This document shows, piece after piece, positions 38,519 through 48,538 of a stretch of DNA of 48,977 bases. Numbering within the stretch: the stretch's first letter is position 1; the number at the start of each line of letters is the position of its first letter. The position numbers and the translations under genes were made by a program. The stretch spans positions 1 to 48,977 of the forward strand of contig PLUB01000078.1 in NCBI GenBank assembly GCA_003164755.1. Reading direction: 5' to 3'. The stretch is from Methanosarcina sp. GTDB taxonomy: Archaea > Halobacteriota > Methanosarcinia > Methanosarcinales > Methanosarcinaceae. The notes beneath the pieces are model-generated. The model saw nothing but the letters and a program-made list of their open reading frames with translations. It searched no databases and had not been told where the DNA came from.

Positions 38519-39015
38519 GGTGAAAGAGGTAGTTTATACAACCTTTTTTGCGAAAAGTAAATCGCAAACTATATATCCAAATTCACCAACTAAGCAGCAA
38601 CAAAGGTTAAACAATATTTGAAAGATAGGGAATAAGAATCTAATAATTCCCTTTTTACTTCCCAAAATTCCCAGAACAGCTTTCTTGTGCAGCAAAGATT
38701 ATTCACAAAATATCACTTGATTTAACTAGATTAATAGCAAATAGCAGGTAATTGGACCCTACTTTACGAAACTAAGTTTAAGAAATTATGAAACTATTCA
38801 GCCTACCAAAAATAACTTGGCTGATATCTATTTTGACGCAATAAATTCATCTGATCACTAAATTAAGGAAAAATAAAAAACATGATCAATAGCTGATATT
38901 TAAAGAAAAATAAGCCAATCGAAATTTACTCATTGGAGATTAATAAAGATGGCTATTGATACTTTTTTTCCATAATGAATAGTAATAAATCATATGAAAT
39001 TATATGAGGGACAAC
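38519..39015. other. Intergenic region
   Basis: AT-rich; no gene or clear RNA structure seen. The promoter of the ACT-hom pair should lie near the 3' end of this stretch, but no TATA box stands out. Confidence 0.4.
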
Positions 39016-39519
39016 ATGAGAATTTCCATGGACATTGAACTAAAAGATGTACCCGGGCAGATGCTTTTAGCCCTCCAGCCTCTTTCAGACTGCAAAGCTA
39101 ATCTGATAACTGTATTACATCACCATCAGAAAAGAACCCCTCGAAAAACAGTACCAGTACAACTTGTACTTGAAACAAAACCTGAAAACATTGAAATTAT
39201 AAAAGCGAAACTTGAAAAAAACGGGGTCAGGGTTGTAAGAGTTGGAGAACACCGTTTTAGGGAGAGCATAAATGTGGTCCTTATAGGGCATGTGATACAC
39301 ACGGGAATCCAGGATACGATCGATGAAATTGACAAAACTGGTTTTGCTGAGGTTGTGGATCTTTCCCTCTCAATGCCTGGCATTAATCTGCTTTCTTCAA
39401 CCCTCATAAAAATCGATGCTGTGAGTAAAGAAGACCTACAAAAGGCACTCAAAATCCTAAAAGAAGTTTCAGCAAAAAAAGACCTGCTGATGATACTCCC
39501 AATAAACATCCAGGCCTGA
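39016..39519 (+). CDS. ACT-domain amino-acid-binding protein
   Basis: A 167-residue protein with an N-terminal ACT-like domain ([18 protein letters not shown], then [15 protein letters not shown]) and a C-terminal half that also looks ACT-like ([20 protein letters not shown], then [19 protein letters not shown]). ACT domains bind amino acids to control enzymes. It ends 22 bp before homoserine dehydrogenase and very likely shares its mRNA, so it is a good candidate for a regulatory partner in threonine/methionine synthesis (inference). ATG 39016 is preferred because GAGGG lies 5 nt upstream; ATG 39004 would add four residues but contains that site. TGA stop. Confidence 0.85.
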   Translation: MRISMDIELKDVPGQMLLALQPLSDCKANLITVLHHHQKRTPRKTVPVQLVLETKPENIEIIKAKLEKNGVRVVRVGEHRFRESINVVLIGHVIHTGIQDTIDEIDKTGFAEVVDLSLSMPGINLLSSTLIKIDAVSKEDLQKALKILKEVSAKKDLLMILPINIQA

Positions 39520-39541
39520 AAAAATTGAGGAGATTGAAAAC

Positions 39542-40540
39542 ATGATGAAGATAACCTGTTCCATTCTCGGATTCGGTGCAATCGGACAGGGGGTTGCCGA
39601 GGTACTCCTTATGAAGAGAGAGTATCTTGAAAGTATCGGGTTGGAAGTGAAAGTAGTTGCTGTTGTGGATTCAAAGGGTGCAACTGTCAATCCTGAAGGC
39701 TTGAACCTTGCAGATTGCCTTTCCCGTAAGAGAATTCATGGCACTGTAGCCCTAGAAAATATTAGTGGAATCGAAGTTATTAAGTCTGTAGACCATGAAC
39801 TTGTAATAGAGACTACCCCTACAAACATCAAAACCGGCGGAGTAGGTCTCCAGAATATGTTCGCAGCTTTTCAAACCGGGAAGTCCCTTATTACTTCGAA
39901 TAAAGGTCCACTTACCCTTAAGTATAGAGAACTCATGACGACTGCAAAAGAAGCGGGTTCGAAGTTCAGATTTGAAGCCACAGTTGGGGGTTCAATGCCA
40001 ATTATTAACCTGGCAAACGAAGTTCTCGCAGGCAATAAGATTATAAGTATCAAAGGTATCCTGAACGGAACCTGTAATTACATCCTGACAAGAATGCTGG
40101 AAGAAAGAGCAACTTACACTGACATTCTTACCGAGTCAATTGAGCTCGGAATTGCAGAAACCGATCCCACATACGATGTTGAAGGAATTGATACTGCCTG
40201 TAAGCTAGTGATTCTGGCAAATGCTATCTTCGGACTCGATGCTACTTACAAGGATGTTGAAGTTACAGGAATTACAAAGATTACTCCTGAAGCCCTGGAG
40301 ATGGCTAATGAAAATGGGCATGCAATAAAACTTATAGGCGAAGTTAGTAGGGAAAGGATCGAGGTGGCCCCAAGGCTGGTACCTATCAACCATCCTCTTG
40401 CAGTCGGAGGTACTCTAAATATCGCATCTTTATGCACCGAACTTGCAGGAGAAATTACAGTTACTGGTAAAGGTGCAGGCCCTGCCGAGACAGCAAGTGC
40501 GATTCTTAGTGATCTGATCGCAATTTACGGGCACTCATAG
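39542..40540 (+). CDS. hom: Homoserine dehydrogenase
   Basis: Reduces aspartate semialdehyde to homoserine with NAD(P)H, the branch to threonine and methionine; cytoplasmic. The 332 residues have the Rossmann motif [13 protein letters not shown] at the N-terminus, [38 protein letters not shown], and [20 protein letters not shown] carrying the catalytic Asp/Lys region. There is no C-terminal ACT domain; the separate gene upstream may supply this function. ATG at 39542 with GGAG upstream. It ends in TAG (40538-40540); a readthrough product would run 23 codons further to TGA. Confidence 0.96.
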   Translation: MMKITCSILGFGAIGQGVAEVLLMKREYLESIGLEVKVVAVVDSKGATVNPEGLNLADCLSRKRIHGTVALENISGIEVIKSVDHELVIETTPTNIKTGGVGLQNMFAAFQTGKSLITSNKGPLTLKYRELMTTAKEAGSKFRFEATVGGSMPIINLANEVLAGNKIISIKGILNGTCNYILTRMLEERATYTDILTESIELGIAETDPTYDVEGIDTACKLVILANAIFGLDATYKDVEVTGITKITPEALEMANENGHAIKLIGEVSRERIEVAPRLVPINHPLAVGGTLNIASLCTELAGEITVTGKGAGPAETASAILSDLIAIYGHS

Positions 40541-40608
40541 AGTATAGCAATTTTTGTTTTAGAAACCCGATATTCTGGAAACAATCAAATTAAAAAGCTG
40601 CGTGGACC

Positions 40609-42315
40609 ATGACAAGCTTCAGGGAATTTGCAGAAACCTGCCAGGCAATTGAAAAAATTTCGAGTACAATAGACACTACAAATAGGGTTGCTGACCTTCT
40701 TATGAAGGTCAGCGTAGAAGAGCTTTCCCTTTCAACTCATTTTATTATGAGTGAGATTTTTCCTGCCTGGAGTGGAAAGCAGCTTGGAATTGGCACAAGC
40801 CTTCTGTACGCTTCTCTTTCCAAGGCTTCCGGAATGTCTATAAGAAGTATAGAGTCTCTGCTCCGGACAACAGGAGATATAGGAGACACAGCACTTCTTA
40901 TCCTGAAAGAAAAACAAAAAAACCAGATCACTTTTTCTTCTTTCCTCGAAGAGCAGCCAGAGCTCACTATAACGGAAATCTACCAGCGCTTCAAAACGGC
41001 TTCCGAAGCCTCTGGAAAAGGATCGCAGGAAGTTAAGGTCAAAAACCTTCAGTTCCTCTTTAATTCCTCAACCCCAAGGGAAGCAAAGTATATCTCCAGA
41101 CTTGCACTTGAAGAACTCCGCATAGGAGTCGGGGAAGGAGTTTTAAGGGATGCCATCGCAAAAGCCTTTTCCGTCCCTGCAGATTTGGTAGAGCACGCCT
41201 TTATGGTCACAAACGATCTCGGTATAGTCGCTGCAGCTGCAAAGAAAGGAGGTATTGAAGGTCTCAAAGGCCTCGGGATCGAAATTAACCGTCCCATAAA
41301 GATGATGCTCTCGCAGATCAGTCCTGATATAGATGCAGATATAAGGGAGATGAAAGAAGCTGCAATTGAATGGAAATTCGACGGTGTGAGGGTCCAGATC
41401 CACAAAGCTGGAAACTTAGTTACCATTTATTCACGAAAACTTGAAAATGTTACAAATTCCCTTCCAGACCTTGTTGAAATTATTCGAAAGCATGTGAAAG
41501 CCGAATATGCAATTCTTGATGGGGAAGCTGTTGCAGTGGATGAAAAAGGAAAACCAAGAGCTTTCCAGGAAATCCTTAAACGTTTCCGGCGCAAGTACGA
41601 TGTAGGGGAAAAAGTACTTGGAATCCCTATCCAGCTCAATCTCTTTGATATCATGTACTTGAACGGCAGAACATTGATTGACCTTCATCTTCTTGAGCGA
41701 AGAAGGGTGCTTGAGTCCTGCGTAGAGAGCTCAACTGAAGATTCAAAATCCATTTCTGTTGATAAGCAGGTGATAACTGGAGACCTTGAGGTAGTGGAAA
41801 AGATATATAGAGAAGCCTTGAAAGCCGGTCATGAGGGGGTAATGGTCAAAAATCCGAATTCGGTTTATTCCCCCGGTAAACGCGGTAGGAACTGGCTTAA
41901 GAAAAAACCCCTTATGGAAACCCTTGATCTTGTAGTAGTTGGAGCTGAGTGGGGCTTTGGCAGGCGTGTAAGCCTCATAGGTTCTTACACTGTTGCCTGT
42001 TATGACCCTGAAACTTCTAATTTTTTGCAGGTCGGCAAGGTTGGAACAGGCCTGAGTGACGAAAAGCTAAAGGAGCTAACAGAAATGCTTTCCGGATTGA
42101 TGGACGGCGGAGAAGCAGGTGGGGTATTTGCTATAAGACCTAAAATTGTTCTGGAAATTGCCTTCGAGGAAATCCAGAAAAGCCCCAATTATAACTCTGG
42201 TTTTGCACTTCGTTTTCCCCGATTTATCCGTATCCGAGATGATAAAGATCCCGAAGAAGCGGATACAATCCAGAGTATTGAAAAGGCATATAACCAGCAA
42301 CTTAAAAGACTTTAA
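40609..42315 (+). CDS. lig: ATP-dependent DNA ligase
   Basis: Seals nicks in DNA during replication and repair. The 568 residues have the archaeal layout: N-terminal DNA-binding domain (about 1-215), adenylation domain with the catalytic lysine in [13 protein letters not shown] (Lys256, KxDGxR motif), [30 protein letters not shown] and WLKKKPL, then an OB-fold domain (about 420-565) with [13 protein letters not shown] and [14 protein letters not shown]. Length is typical. ATG at 40609 with a TGCGTGG stretch upstream (weak site). It follows hom by 68 bp on the same strand. TAA stop. Confidence 0.97.
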   Translation: MTSFREFAETCQAIEKISSTIDTTNRVADLLMKVSVEELSLSTHFIMSEIFPAWSGKQLGIGTSLLYASLSKASGMSIRSIESLLRTTGDIGDTALLILKEKQKNQITFSSFLEEQPELTITEIYQRFKTASEASGKGSQEVKVKNLQFLFNSSTPREAKYISRLALEELRIGVGEGVLRDAIAKAFSVPADLVEHAFMVTNDLGIVAAAAKKGGIEGLKGLGIEINRPIKMMLSQISPDIDADIREMKEAAIEWKFDGVRVQIHKAGNLVTIYSRKLENVTNSLPDLVEIIRKHVKAEYAILDGEAVAVDEKGKPRAFQEILKRFRRKYDVGEKVLGIPIQLNLFDIMYLNGRTLIDLHLLERRRVLESCVESSTEDSKSISVDKQVITGDLEVVEKIYREALKAGHEGVMVKNPNSVYSPGKRGRNWLKKKPLMETLDLVVVGAEWGFGRRVSLIGSYTVACYDPETSNFLQVGKVGTGLSDEKLKELTEMLSGLMDGGEAGGVFAIRPKIVLEIAFEEIQKSPNYNSGFALRFPRFIRIRDDKDPEEADTIQSIEKAYNQQLKRL

Positions 42316-43403
42316 TGTGTCAAGATGCGGATTTTTTTGTGGCTAAAGCACATCCTTTAAAGTTCATCTTATTTTGTTGCCTTTATCTGGATGGTGAAAA
42401 TCTCTTTTCCTGAGAAGATACAGATGCTAAAGCGCCTACTTTTCTATCTTTACATTTGTTATATTTAATACCATTCGAAGACTAAGTTCCATAGGTTCTT
42501 AATGGTTATACTTTTTATTCCGAGATATGTATCCAGATTTTAGTGTAGATCAGATATCCAGACTACAATCAGTTCATGGACTTTTTTTGTTTGATATGGT
42601 TAAGCTTGCTAAATAGATTACTTTTGTATTATTAAGATACCAAAAAAAGACATATTCCGTAAAATAATTTCTAAATTATTTAATGAAATTTAATAAAAAG
42701 AATTCAGCGTTCGCTCTCAGTTAATTGTATATTAACTCAAAAATGTACTCAAAAAAAATAAGCAACCTATCAAAAGTATTCAGTTCCAGCTTGTTCAAGA
42801 TTTCATTGAATCCTAGTTCCTGAAGTTCCTCGATCGTCTTGTTGTATAGTAAAGGTACCATATGATTGTTGTTTTTGATGCTCCTTCCAGTCGAAAAGCA
42901 ATTGAAATATTTTCAATTAACGCTTTGTTTTCGTCCTAAATGTTTGCATCTCCCAATTTAGAATTTGCGTTTAAATAGCTGCATCAATAAAATGAGCATC
43001 ATCAACAGATTTAATCGTGCGTATAATAATAATAAATTTTTAGGACTATAAACTTTAAGATCATAGACCAATTGAAAATATGACAGCTAACACAATATTA
43101 ACACTATATTCAGAAATCTTAACGGAAACTGAAAACAGAGTTTAAAATCATATAGATTAAGAAATTTGGTCGAATAAAAATCAACCATTTCTTGTTTCGA
43201 TGAACTGAGCTGGTGGCCCAAAGCATGCCCAATAATTTTGGGTAGGGTAGAAGCAAACAATTTGATTTCTATAGATGTACTATTAAATCTCACCGAGAAG
43301 GTTAAAGATTACAAAAAAGCATTGAAGATCAAGATTACAAAAAAGTGTTAATAACATTGGCCATTATTATACATCTGTTAGGCATAAAAAGAGGTGTCGT
43401 TCT
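42316..43403. other. Intergenic region with a coding relic
   Basis: No intact gene. On the minus strand, about 42727-42862 reads a protein-like piece (MVPLLYNKTIEELQELGFNE, then ILNKLELNTFDRLL), and further broken pieces (IENISIAFRLEGASKTTII) lie upstream to about 43000. Family not recognised. Confidence 0.35.
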
Positions 43404-43415
43404 ATAGAGAAATTA

Positions 43416-44072
43416 TTGCCTTCTGTCTGCAAATCCTTTGATGAACTTCTGGGAGGAGGTTTCGAGAAGGGAATTGTAACTCAAATCTTTGGAGCTGCAG
43501 GAACCGGGAAAACAAATATCTGTATTCAGCTTGCAGTGGAATGTGTAAAGCAGGGGCAGAAAGTCATTTTCATAGATACCGAAGGACTTTCTCCTGTTCG
43601 TTTCAAACAAATTGCAGGGGAAAAGGCAACGGAAATAGCGAGGAATATCATTGTCTTCGAACCCCTCAATTTTGAAGAACAGTATGTAGCTGTAAGAGAA
43701 GTGGAGAGAATAGCCGGTGAGAACATCGGTCTCGTGATCCTTGACTCCGCAACTTCATACTACAGGTTTGAACTCGAAGAAGAAGAAACAGGTATGAAGA
43801 GCCGACGAGAGCTTGCCAGCCAGATAGGATTTCTGCATGCATTAGCCCGCAAACACAGCTTTGTTGCAGTCATAACCAACCAAGTATACTCCGATATAAT
43901 CTTAGGAGGAGTACGTCCATTGGGTGGGAGTTCCTTAGAACACATATCAAAGGCAATTATTCAGCTGGAAAAAACAGGTACCGGAACCAGGCGCGCGATT
44001 CTGTACAAACATCGCTCTCTTCCGGAAGGCTCAAGCGCTGATTTTAGAATTACAGCAGAAGGAATCCGTTAA
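43416..44072 (+). CDS. radB: RadB, RecA-family recombination paralog
   Basis: RadB is the euryarchaeal RadA paralog that helps load or regulate RadA in homologous recombination. The 218 residues have the family start (PSVCKSFDELLGGGFEKG), the P-loop GAAGTGKT, VIFIDTEGLSPVRF, LVILDSATSYYR (Walker B) and AVITNQVYSD. The N-terminal DNA-binding domain of RadA is absent, as expected. TTG 43416 is the first ordinary start codon. But a GAGGTG ribosome binding site at 43391-43396 lies 7 nt before an in-frame ATA at 43404, which would give the usual xEKLLPSVC N-terminus. The true start is probably at 43404, by a non-standard or mutated codon. TAA stop. Confidence 0.93.
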   Translation: MPSVCKSFDELLGGGFEKGIVTQIFGAAGTGKTNICIQLAVECVKQGQKVIFIDTEGLSPVRFKQIAGEKATEIARNIIVFEPLNFEEQYVAVREVERIAGENIGLVILDSATSYYRFELEEEETGMKSRRELASQIGFLHALARKHSFVAVITNQVYSDIILGGVRPLGGSSLEHISKAIIQLEKTGTGTRRAILYKHRSLPEGSSADFRITAEGIR

Positions 44073-44195
44073 ACGGTAAAGAAACATTGAGATAAATTCC
44101 GTGAAGAATATTTTGGGCCAGAAAAAAACTTAAATCCTCAGATTCTTTCGGAATTTTTCAGCTAAAACTACTTTTATTATTTTTTTCTTCGAGTT

Positions 44196-45296
44196 TTAAC
44201 GTTTCCGTGTACCGGCTATGAACTCTTCGGTCCTTCTGTAGGCTTCGTCGTCCGGATATTGGATAGCGGGGTGTTTCATAAAGTAGGATGCCGGAGAATA
44301 CAGTACTCCCCCAATTCCTCTGTCAAGAGCCAGCTTACAGCAGCGAATCGCATCAACCACCACACCTGCAGAGTTTGGAGAATCTTCTACAGAAAGCCGA
44401 AGTTCAAGGTTCATGGGCACGTCCCCAAAGAGCCTGCCTTCCATTCTCAAGAAACATACTTTGTTGTCTTTTTGCCAGGCTACGTAGTCGCTAGGTCCAA
44501 TGTGAATGTTTTCGTCCTCAAGTTTGTGGGAGAGAACGGACTGGACAGCTTCTGTTTTTGATTCTCGTTTGGAAGCAAGTCTGCTCCTGTTGAGCATATT
44601 TAGGAAATCAGTGTTTCCTCCTGTATTCAGCTGATATGTCCTATCAAGTTTTAAGCCGCGTTTTTCGAAAAGGTCTGCAAGAATCCTGTGGGTAATTGTA
44701 GCCCCTAGCTGGGCTTTCACATCATCTCCTACTATCGGGATGTTTTTTTCTTCAAATTTTTTTGCCCATTCAGGATCGCTTGCGATAAAAACAGGCATAT
44801 TATTAATAAAAGCTACTCTGGCCTCAAGAGCGCACTCTGCATAGAAACGGACGGCTTCTTCAGAACCTACAGGTAAGTAATTGAGAAGCATATCTGCGCC
44901 AGAATTTTTCAGTTCGTTTACTATGTCTTCTTTTGTAGCTTCTGGTTCCTTGCTGACAACAAATGTATATCTTTCCTCATAATTTTTCATGTGGTCAGAG
45001 ATGCCGTCAAGAACTCTACCCATTTTAACCGTCACGCCTGTGGCAGGAATGTCAGGGCAAAAAATCGTTGTGCAGTTAGGGAGAGCAAAGATAGCCTCAA
45101 CTACATCTTTTCCTTCTTTCCTAGCGTCAACGTCAAAGGCAGCAACAACTTTGATATCCGTGGGTTTATACCCACCAAGATCCCAGTGCATCAGCCCGAT
45201 AGATTCTTTATGTTCAGCTTTATAATACTCAATGCCCTGTATCAAAGAGCTTGCACAGTTCCCAATTCCTGCAATTGCTATTTTTATTTTTGTCAT
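44196..45296 (-). CDS. ino1: Inositol-1-phosphate (myo-inositol-3-phosphate) synthase
   Basis: Converts glucose 6-phosphate to myo-inositol 3-phosphate (L-myo-inositol 1-phosphate) with NAD, the first step to archaeal inositol phospholipids. The 366 residues begin with the Rossmann sequence KIKIAIAGIGNCASSLIQGI and have MLLNYLPVGSEEAVRFYA, FINNMPVFIASDPEWA, GDDVKAQLGATITHRIL and TGGNTDFLNMLN. Length is that of archaeal and actinobacterial forms, shorter than the eukaryotic enzyme. ATG at 45296. TAA stop. Stands alone, divergent from the isomerase gene at 46100. Confidence 0.95.
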   Translation of the reverse strand: MTKIKIAIAGIGNCASSLIQGIEYYKAEHKESIGLMHWDLGGYKPTDIKVVAAFDVDARKEGKDVVEAIFALPNCTTIFCPDIPATGVTVKMGRVLDGISDHMKNYEERYTFVVSKEPEATKEDIVNELKNSGADMLLNYLPVGSEEAVRFYAECALEARVAFINNMPVFIASDPEWAKKFEEKNIPIVGDDVKAQLGATITHRILADLFEKRGLKLDRTYQLNTGGNTDFLNMLNRSRLASKRESKTEAVQSVLSHKLEDENIHIGPSDYVAWQKDNKVCFLRMEGRLFGDVPMNLELRLSVEDSPNSAGVVVDAIRCCKLALDRGIGGVLYSPASYFMKHPAIQYPDDEAYRRTEEFIAGTRKR

Positions 45297-45439
45297 AAGC
45301 GCTTACTCTCCGACGAATACCCTGATTTCATAAACCGTATTAATAGAATAACAGATCTTTCATAATTTTTGAAATTTACAGACTAAATTTACAGATTCGA
45401 GGTCCCTTAAATTTATGATTTTATTCATCAGACATCCCA

Positions 45440-45572
45440 CAGATATACACAGATATATAATTTGTTTGCCTATTTACCCATTATTATTCAGTGAAAGTTA
45501 GATTAATTTTTAAGATATTGTCATTTTGAGAATATTAGATGGCATTCTTATGTACATCGGCAGAAAATGGGT
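45440..45572 (+). repeat. Dispersed repeat B, copy 3
   Basis: Matches copy 1 closely: ATATATAATTTGTTTGCCTA, GAAAGTTAGATTAATTTTTA, TTGTCATTTTGAGAA, then GATGGCATTCTTATGTACAT. Confidence 0.65.
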
Positions 45573-45671
45573 TTATGAAATTTATGACTTGATTATTCCT
45601 TAAACTACGACTTTTCCTGTATCTAAGCTATGGGTTTTAAATCTTCTCTTATTTTGCTATTACCCTATAAA

Positions 45672-45775
45672 TTTAGAGGATTTCGATAGACCTTCATATT
45701 TCTTAGTATGCATATAAATGGCGTATAAATGACTCTTGAAAATCAGAGGTTTATCGAAATCCTCTCTATTATATC
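45672..45775 (+). repeat. Dispersed palindromic repeat A, best copy
   Basis: Left arm TTTAGAGGATTTCGATAGAC (45672-45691) is the near-perfect reverse complement of right arm GGTTTATCGAAATCCTCT (45748-45765) and its flanks. The core between them has ATGCATATAAATGGCGTATA and AATGACTCTTGAAAATC. The arms could fold into a stem of about 20 bp with a 55-base loop. Confidence 0.7.
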
Positions 45776-46099
45776 TAAGTTTGCCTTTCTGGGAAAAAAG
45801 ATTGTAATTATCTGTATATTCAAAGATAAATGTTTATTCTTGATTTAATTCTTGCTCTCAGATCGGGGCTCCAAATACTTCATTTCTCACTTTTTCTTCA
45901 ATTATTTTTCTATTTAAAGATAATGATGGCTCCAACAGAATTTCATATTAATCACTCAGGTTATCCAGATAATTTAAAAAAAGGATAAACAAATCTCTCA
46001 GGGCGTTGAGTTGAATAGTTTTTTATTACATGTGAGGCTTGAAAAGAGAGTCGTATGATTTTTCATAGAATATGTTGCTTACATCGGAAAGTGATTTTA

Positions 46100-47119
46100 A
46101 TGAGAACAATTGACTGGAAGGAAGAGTCAAAATCAGTTGTGTTGGTAGATCAAACATTGCTCCCGAAAGAGTATAGAATAATTGAATGCAAAACTTTGAG
46201 TTCTCTATGCGAGGCTATAAATTCTCTCCGGATAAGGGGTGCTCCTGCTCTTGGGGCCGCAGGAGGTTTTGGGATTACCCTTGCAGCTTTACGTAGTGAA
46301 GCTAGAGACTTAGAAACAATGGTAAAAGATCTCGAAGTTGCAGGAAAAGTCCTTAAGTCTATCCGCCCTACAGCAGTAAATCTTGGTTGGGGTGTTGATA
46401 GGGTCTTAAGAGCAATTTCTGATGCCTTTGATATCCAGGGAATCCAAGATATTGCCTTTCAGGAAGCCATGAATATTGCGGAAGAAGACGTGGCGACTAA
46501 CAAGATAATAGGTGAATATGGAGCCAAACTCCTAAAAGAAGGAGATACGGTACTCACACACTGTAACGCAGGCAGGCTCTCTTGTGTGGACTGGGGCACA
46601 GCCCTTGGAGTTGTACGTTCGGCTATTGCTGAAGGCAAAAAAATAAAGGTTATTGCCTGTGAGACCAGACCTCTTAATCAGGGAAGCAGAATCACTACCT
46701 GGGAACTTATGCAGGATAAAATTCCAGTGACCCTAATCGCGGACTCGATGGCTGGATGGGCAATGCACCAAGGACTTGTGGATAGTGTGCTTGTAGGAGC
46801 TGACAGGATCACTCAAGATGTTATTTTTAACAAAATCGGGACATATACACATTCTATCCTTGCAAAAGAGCATGAAATCCCCTTCTATGTAGCAGCTCCG
46901 ATCTCTACTTTCGATTTCAATGGCTGGGAAGGCAGTGTAAAAATAGAAATGCGGAGCCCTGAAGAGTTACGATTCTTTGGATCAGAACAATGTGCCCCAA
47001 TAGATGTAGAAGTCTATAATCCTGCTTTTGATGCGACTCCAATGGAGAATGTAACTGCGATAATTACGGAAAAGGGAGTGTTTTATCCACCTTTCCTACT
47101 GGATGAGGTACTTGTTTAA
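46100..47119 (+). CDS. mtnA: MtnA-family isomerase (methylthioribose-1-phosphate isomerase / eIF2B-related)
   Basis: Probably isomerises 5-methylthioribose 1-phosphate to methylthioribulose 1-phosphate in methylthioadenosine salvage. The 339 residues from ATG 46100 begin RTIDWKEESKSVVLVDQTLL, then have LRIRGAPALGAAGGFGI, the catalytic Cys in THCNAGRLSC (Cys155), CETRPLNQGSRIT, and GADRI with the catalytic Asp (Asp235), followed by NKIGTYTHSILAKEHEIPFY. Both catalytic residues favour MtnA over eIF2B subunits; ribose-1,5-bisphosphate isomerase is a related alternative. An ATG 45 nt upstream is in frame but the extra residues (IFHRICCLHRKVIL) do not look native. No other salvage gene is nearby. 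TAA stop. Confidence 0.9.
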   Translation: MRTIDWKEESKSVVLVDQTLLPKEYRIIECKTLSSLCEAINSLRIRGAPALGAAGGFGITLAALRSEARDLETMVKDLEVAGKVLKSIRPTAVNLGWGVDRVLRAISDAFDIQGIQDIAFQEAMNIAEEDVATNKIIGEYGAKLLKEGDTVLTHCNAGRLSCVDWGTALGVVRSAIAEGKKIKVIACETRPLNQGSRITTWELMQDKIPVTLIADSMAGWAMHQGLVDSVLVGADRITQDVIFNKIGTYTHSILAKEHEIPFYVAAPISTFDFNGWEGSVKIEMRSPEELRFFGSEQCAPIDVEVYNPAFDATPMENVTAIITEKGVFYPPFLLDEVLV

Positions 47120-47506
47120 AGAATTATCCTTTTTCTGGAGTATAAAATAGATCCTACATTGAACCTGCTGAATCTTGTTTATTCAAAAAGTTCTCTGCTG
47201 GATTTAAATACAAGAACTGCACTATCTGGTAACTAAAGTTAACAGGAAATTTAACAGTATGTTACATTTCCTAATTTTCAGATAATTACTTTGGTTTTTG
47301 CCACAGCATTTTATTATGGTTATGAAATGTATATTCCAATTACAGTTCATTCGTACAGATGTTAACTAATGGCTAACAGGTCAGATACAAGACTGCAATC
47401 TTCTGCAGGACTCATGCGGTACTACGAAGTAGATAAAAATGCAGTTTATATTCAGCAAAAAAGTGCTGATTGACTGCATCATTACAGGCAGTAGTATTAT
47501 TTCTAA
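47120..47506. other. Intergenic region
   Basis: AT-rich spacer; no gene or structure recognised. Confidence 0.4.
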
Positions 47507-48538
47507 ATGCTGCGAACGGTTTCTGGCCATGATTACAATTTTCTGGGCAGGGTTCCATTGAGCAAGCATAACTCTAGAAAAAAAGAAAGCAAAAAAAGTG
47601 CTTTTTCAAGAATCAAAGCTATTAAACCCAAATTTATTTTCCTGGGTATTCTTCTAATATCTGTGGGCATTTTCGGAGTCCTGTACAATCCTGTCAATTA
47701 TTCCCAACGCGCATCTCTTTGGAGTGTTTCGGAAGCCGGTACTCTATCTTTCACCAAAAGGGAAGAGCCTTTATTTACAACTCATGAAATAAAGTATATA
47801 TATTTTCCTGAAAACTCAGATACTTTGAAACTTCTGTCTTTTGAAAGTCAAGGGGATAAAATTCAGGCTCTTCTAAGGATTCCTGCAAACTCTAACTCTT
47901 CTTTGGGTTTTCCTGGAATAATCCTACTCCCGGGAGCAACAGTTCGAAAGGAATCTGAACAGGGATTGGCTGTGGAACTCTCAAAAATGGGATATGCTAC
48001 TCTTGCTATTGACCAGCGCAATCTCGGCAGCGTAAGTGTGGAAAAGGATTTGGAACTTTTCAGAAGAGGCCTCGAGCCTCTTGAATATACCATGGTTTAT
48101 GATGCACTTAAAGCCGCAGATGTCCTCGCAGTCCAGCCGGAAATTGATCCAAACAGATTTGCAATTTTAGGAGAGAGTAATGGCGGAAGATTTGCAGTGA
48201 TTGCCTGTGCCCTTAATCCCTCCCTTAAAGGAGTCATCGGAATCAGTACTGCAGGATACGGTACTGAAGATATTGATCCCACCTTCGTTGCTGATAATAA
48301 GACTTACCGTTTTTATCGTTCAATTGATCCGGATACCTATCTCCCTACTCTGTCGCCTGTGAAATTCGTGCTGATTCATTCTTTCAATGATACCGTAATT
48401 TCCCATAAGGCAGCACTAAAGACTTTTGCCCTTGCTAAAGAGCCAAAAGTAATATATAATGTTAGCGATGCGACGCATGGATATACGCCTTCAATGCACC
48501 CCTATCTTGAAAAAGAACTTGTTCTTATCCTAAAGTAA
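47507..48538 (+). CDS. Membrane-anchored alpha/beta hydrolase
   Basis: A serine hydrolase of unknown substrate. The 343 residues have a basic N-terminus, one hydrophobic anchor (about 45-62, FIFLGILLISVGIFGVLY), then an extracellular alpha/beta-hydrolase fold: PGIILLPGATVRKESEQGLA, YATLAIDQRNLG, the nucleophile elbow GESNGG (Ser224, GxSxG), an acid in HSFNDTVI, and the His in ATHGYTPS. It resembles dienelactone hydrolase/acyl-peptidase-type domains. The start is uncertain: ATG 47507 has no clear ribosome binding site; a TTG near 47558 has GCAGGG just upstream and still leaves the anchor intact. TAA stop. Confidence 0.82.
   Translation: MLRTVSGHDYNFLGRVPLSKHNSRKKESKKSAFSRIKAIKPKFIFLGILLISVGIFGVLYNPVNYSQRASLWSVSEAGTLSFTKREEPLFTTHEIKYIYFPENSDTLKLLSFESQGDKIQALLRIPANSNSSLGFPGIILLPGATVRKESEQGLAVELSKMGYATLAIDQRNLGSVSVEKDLELFRRGLEPLEYTMVYDALKAADVLAVQPEIDPNRFAILGESNGGRFAVIACALNPSLKGVIGISTAGYGTEDIDPTFVADNKTYRFYRSIDPDTYLPTLSPVKFVLIHSFNDTVISHKAALKTFALAKEPKVIYNVSDATHGYTPSMHPYLEKELVLILK

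Larger units (their letters stand above)
45297..46099. other. Intergenic region with repeats A and B
   Basis: Holds copy 3 of repeat B (45440-45572) and the best-preserved repeat A (45672-45775). No gene seen. Confidence 0.5.
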
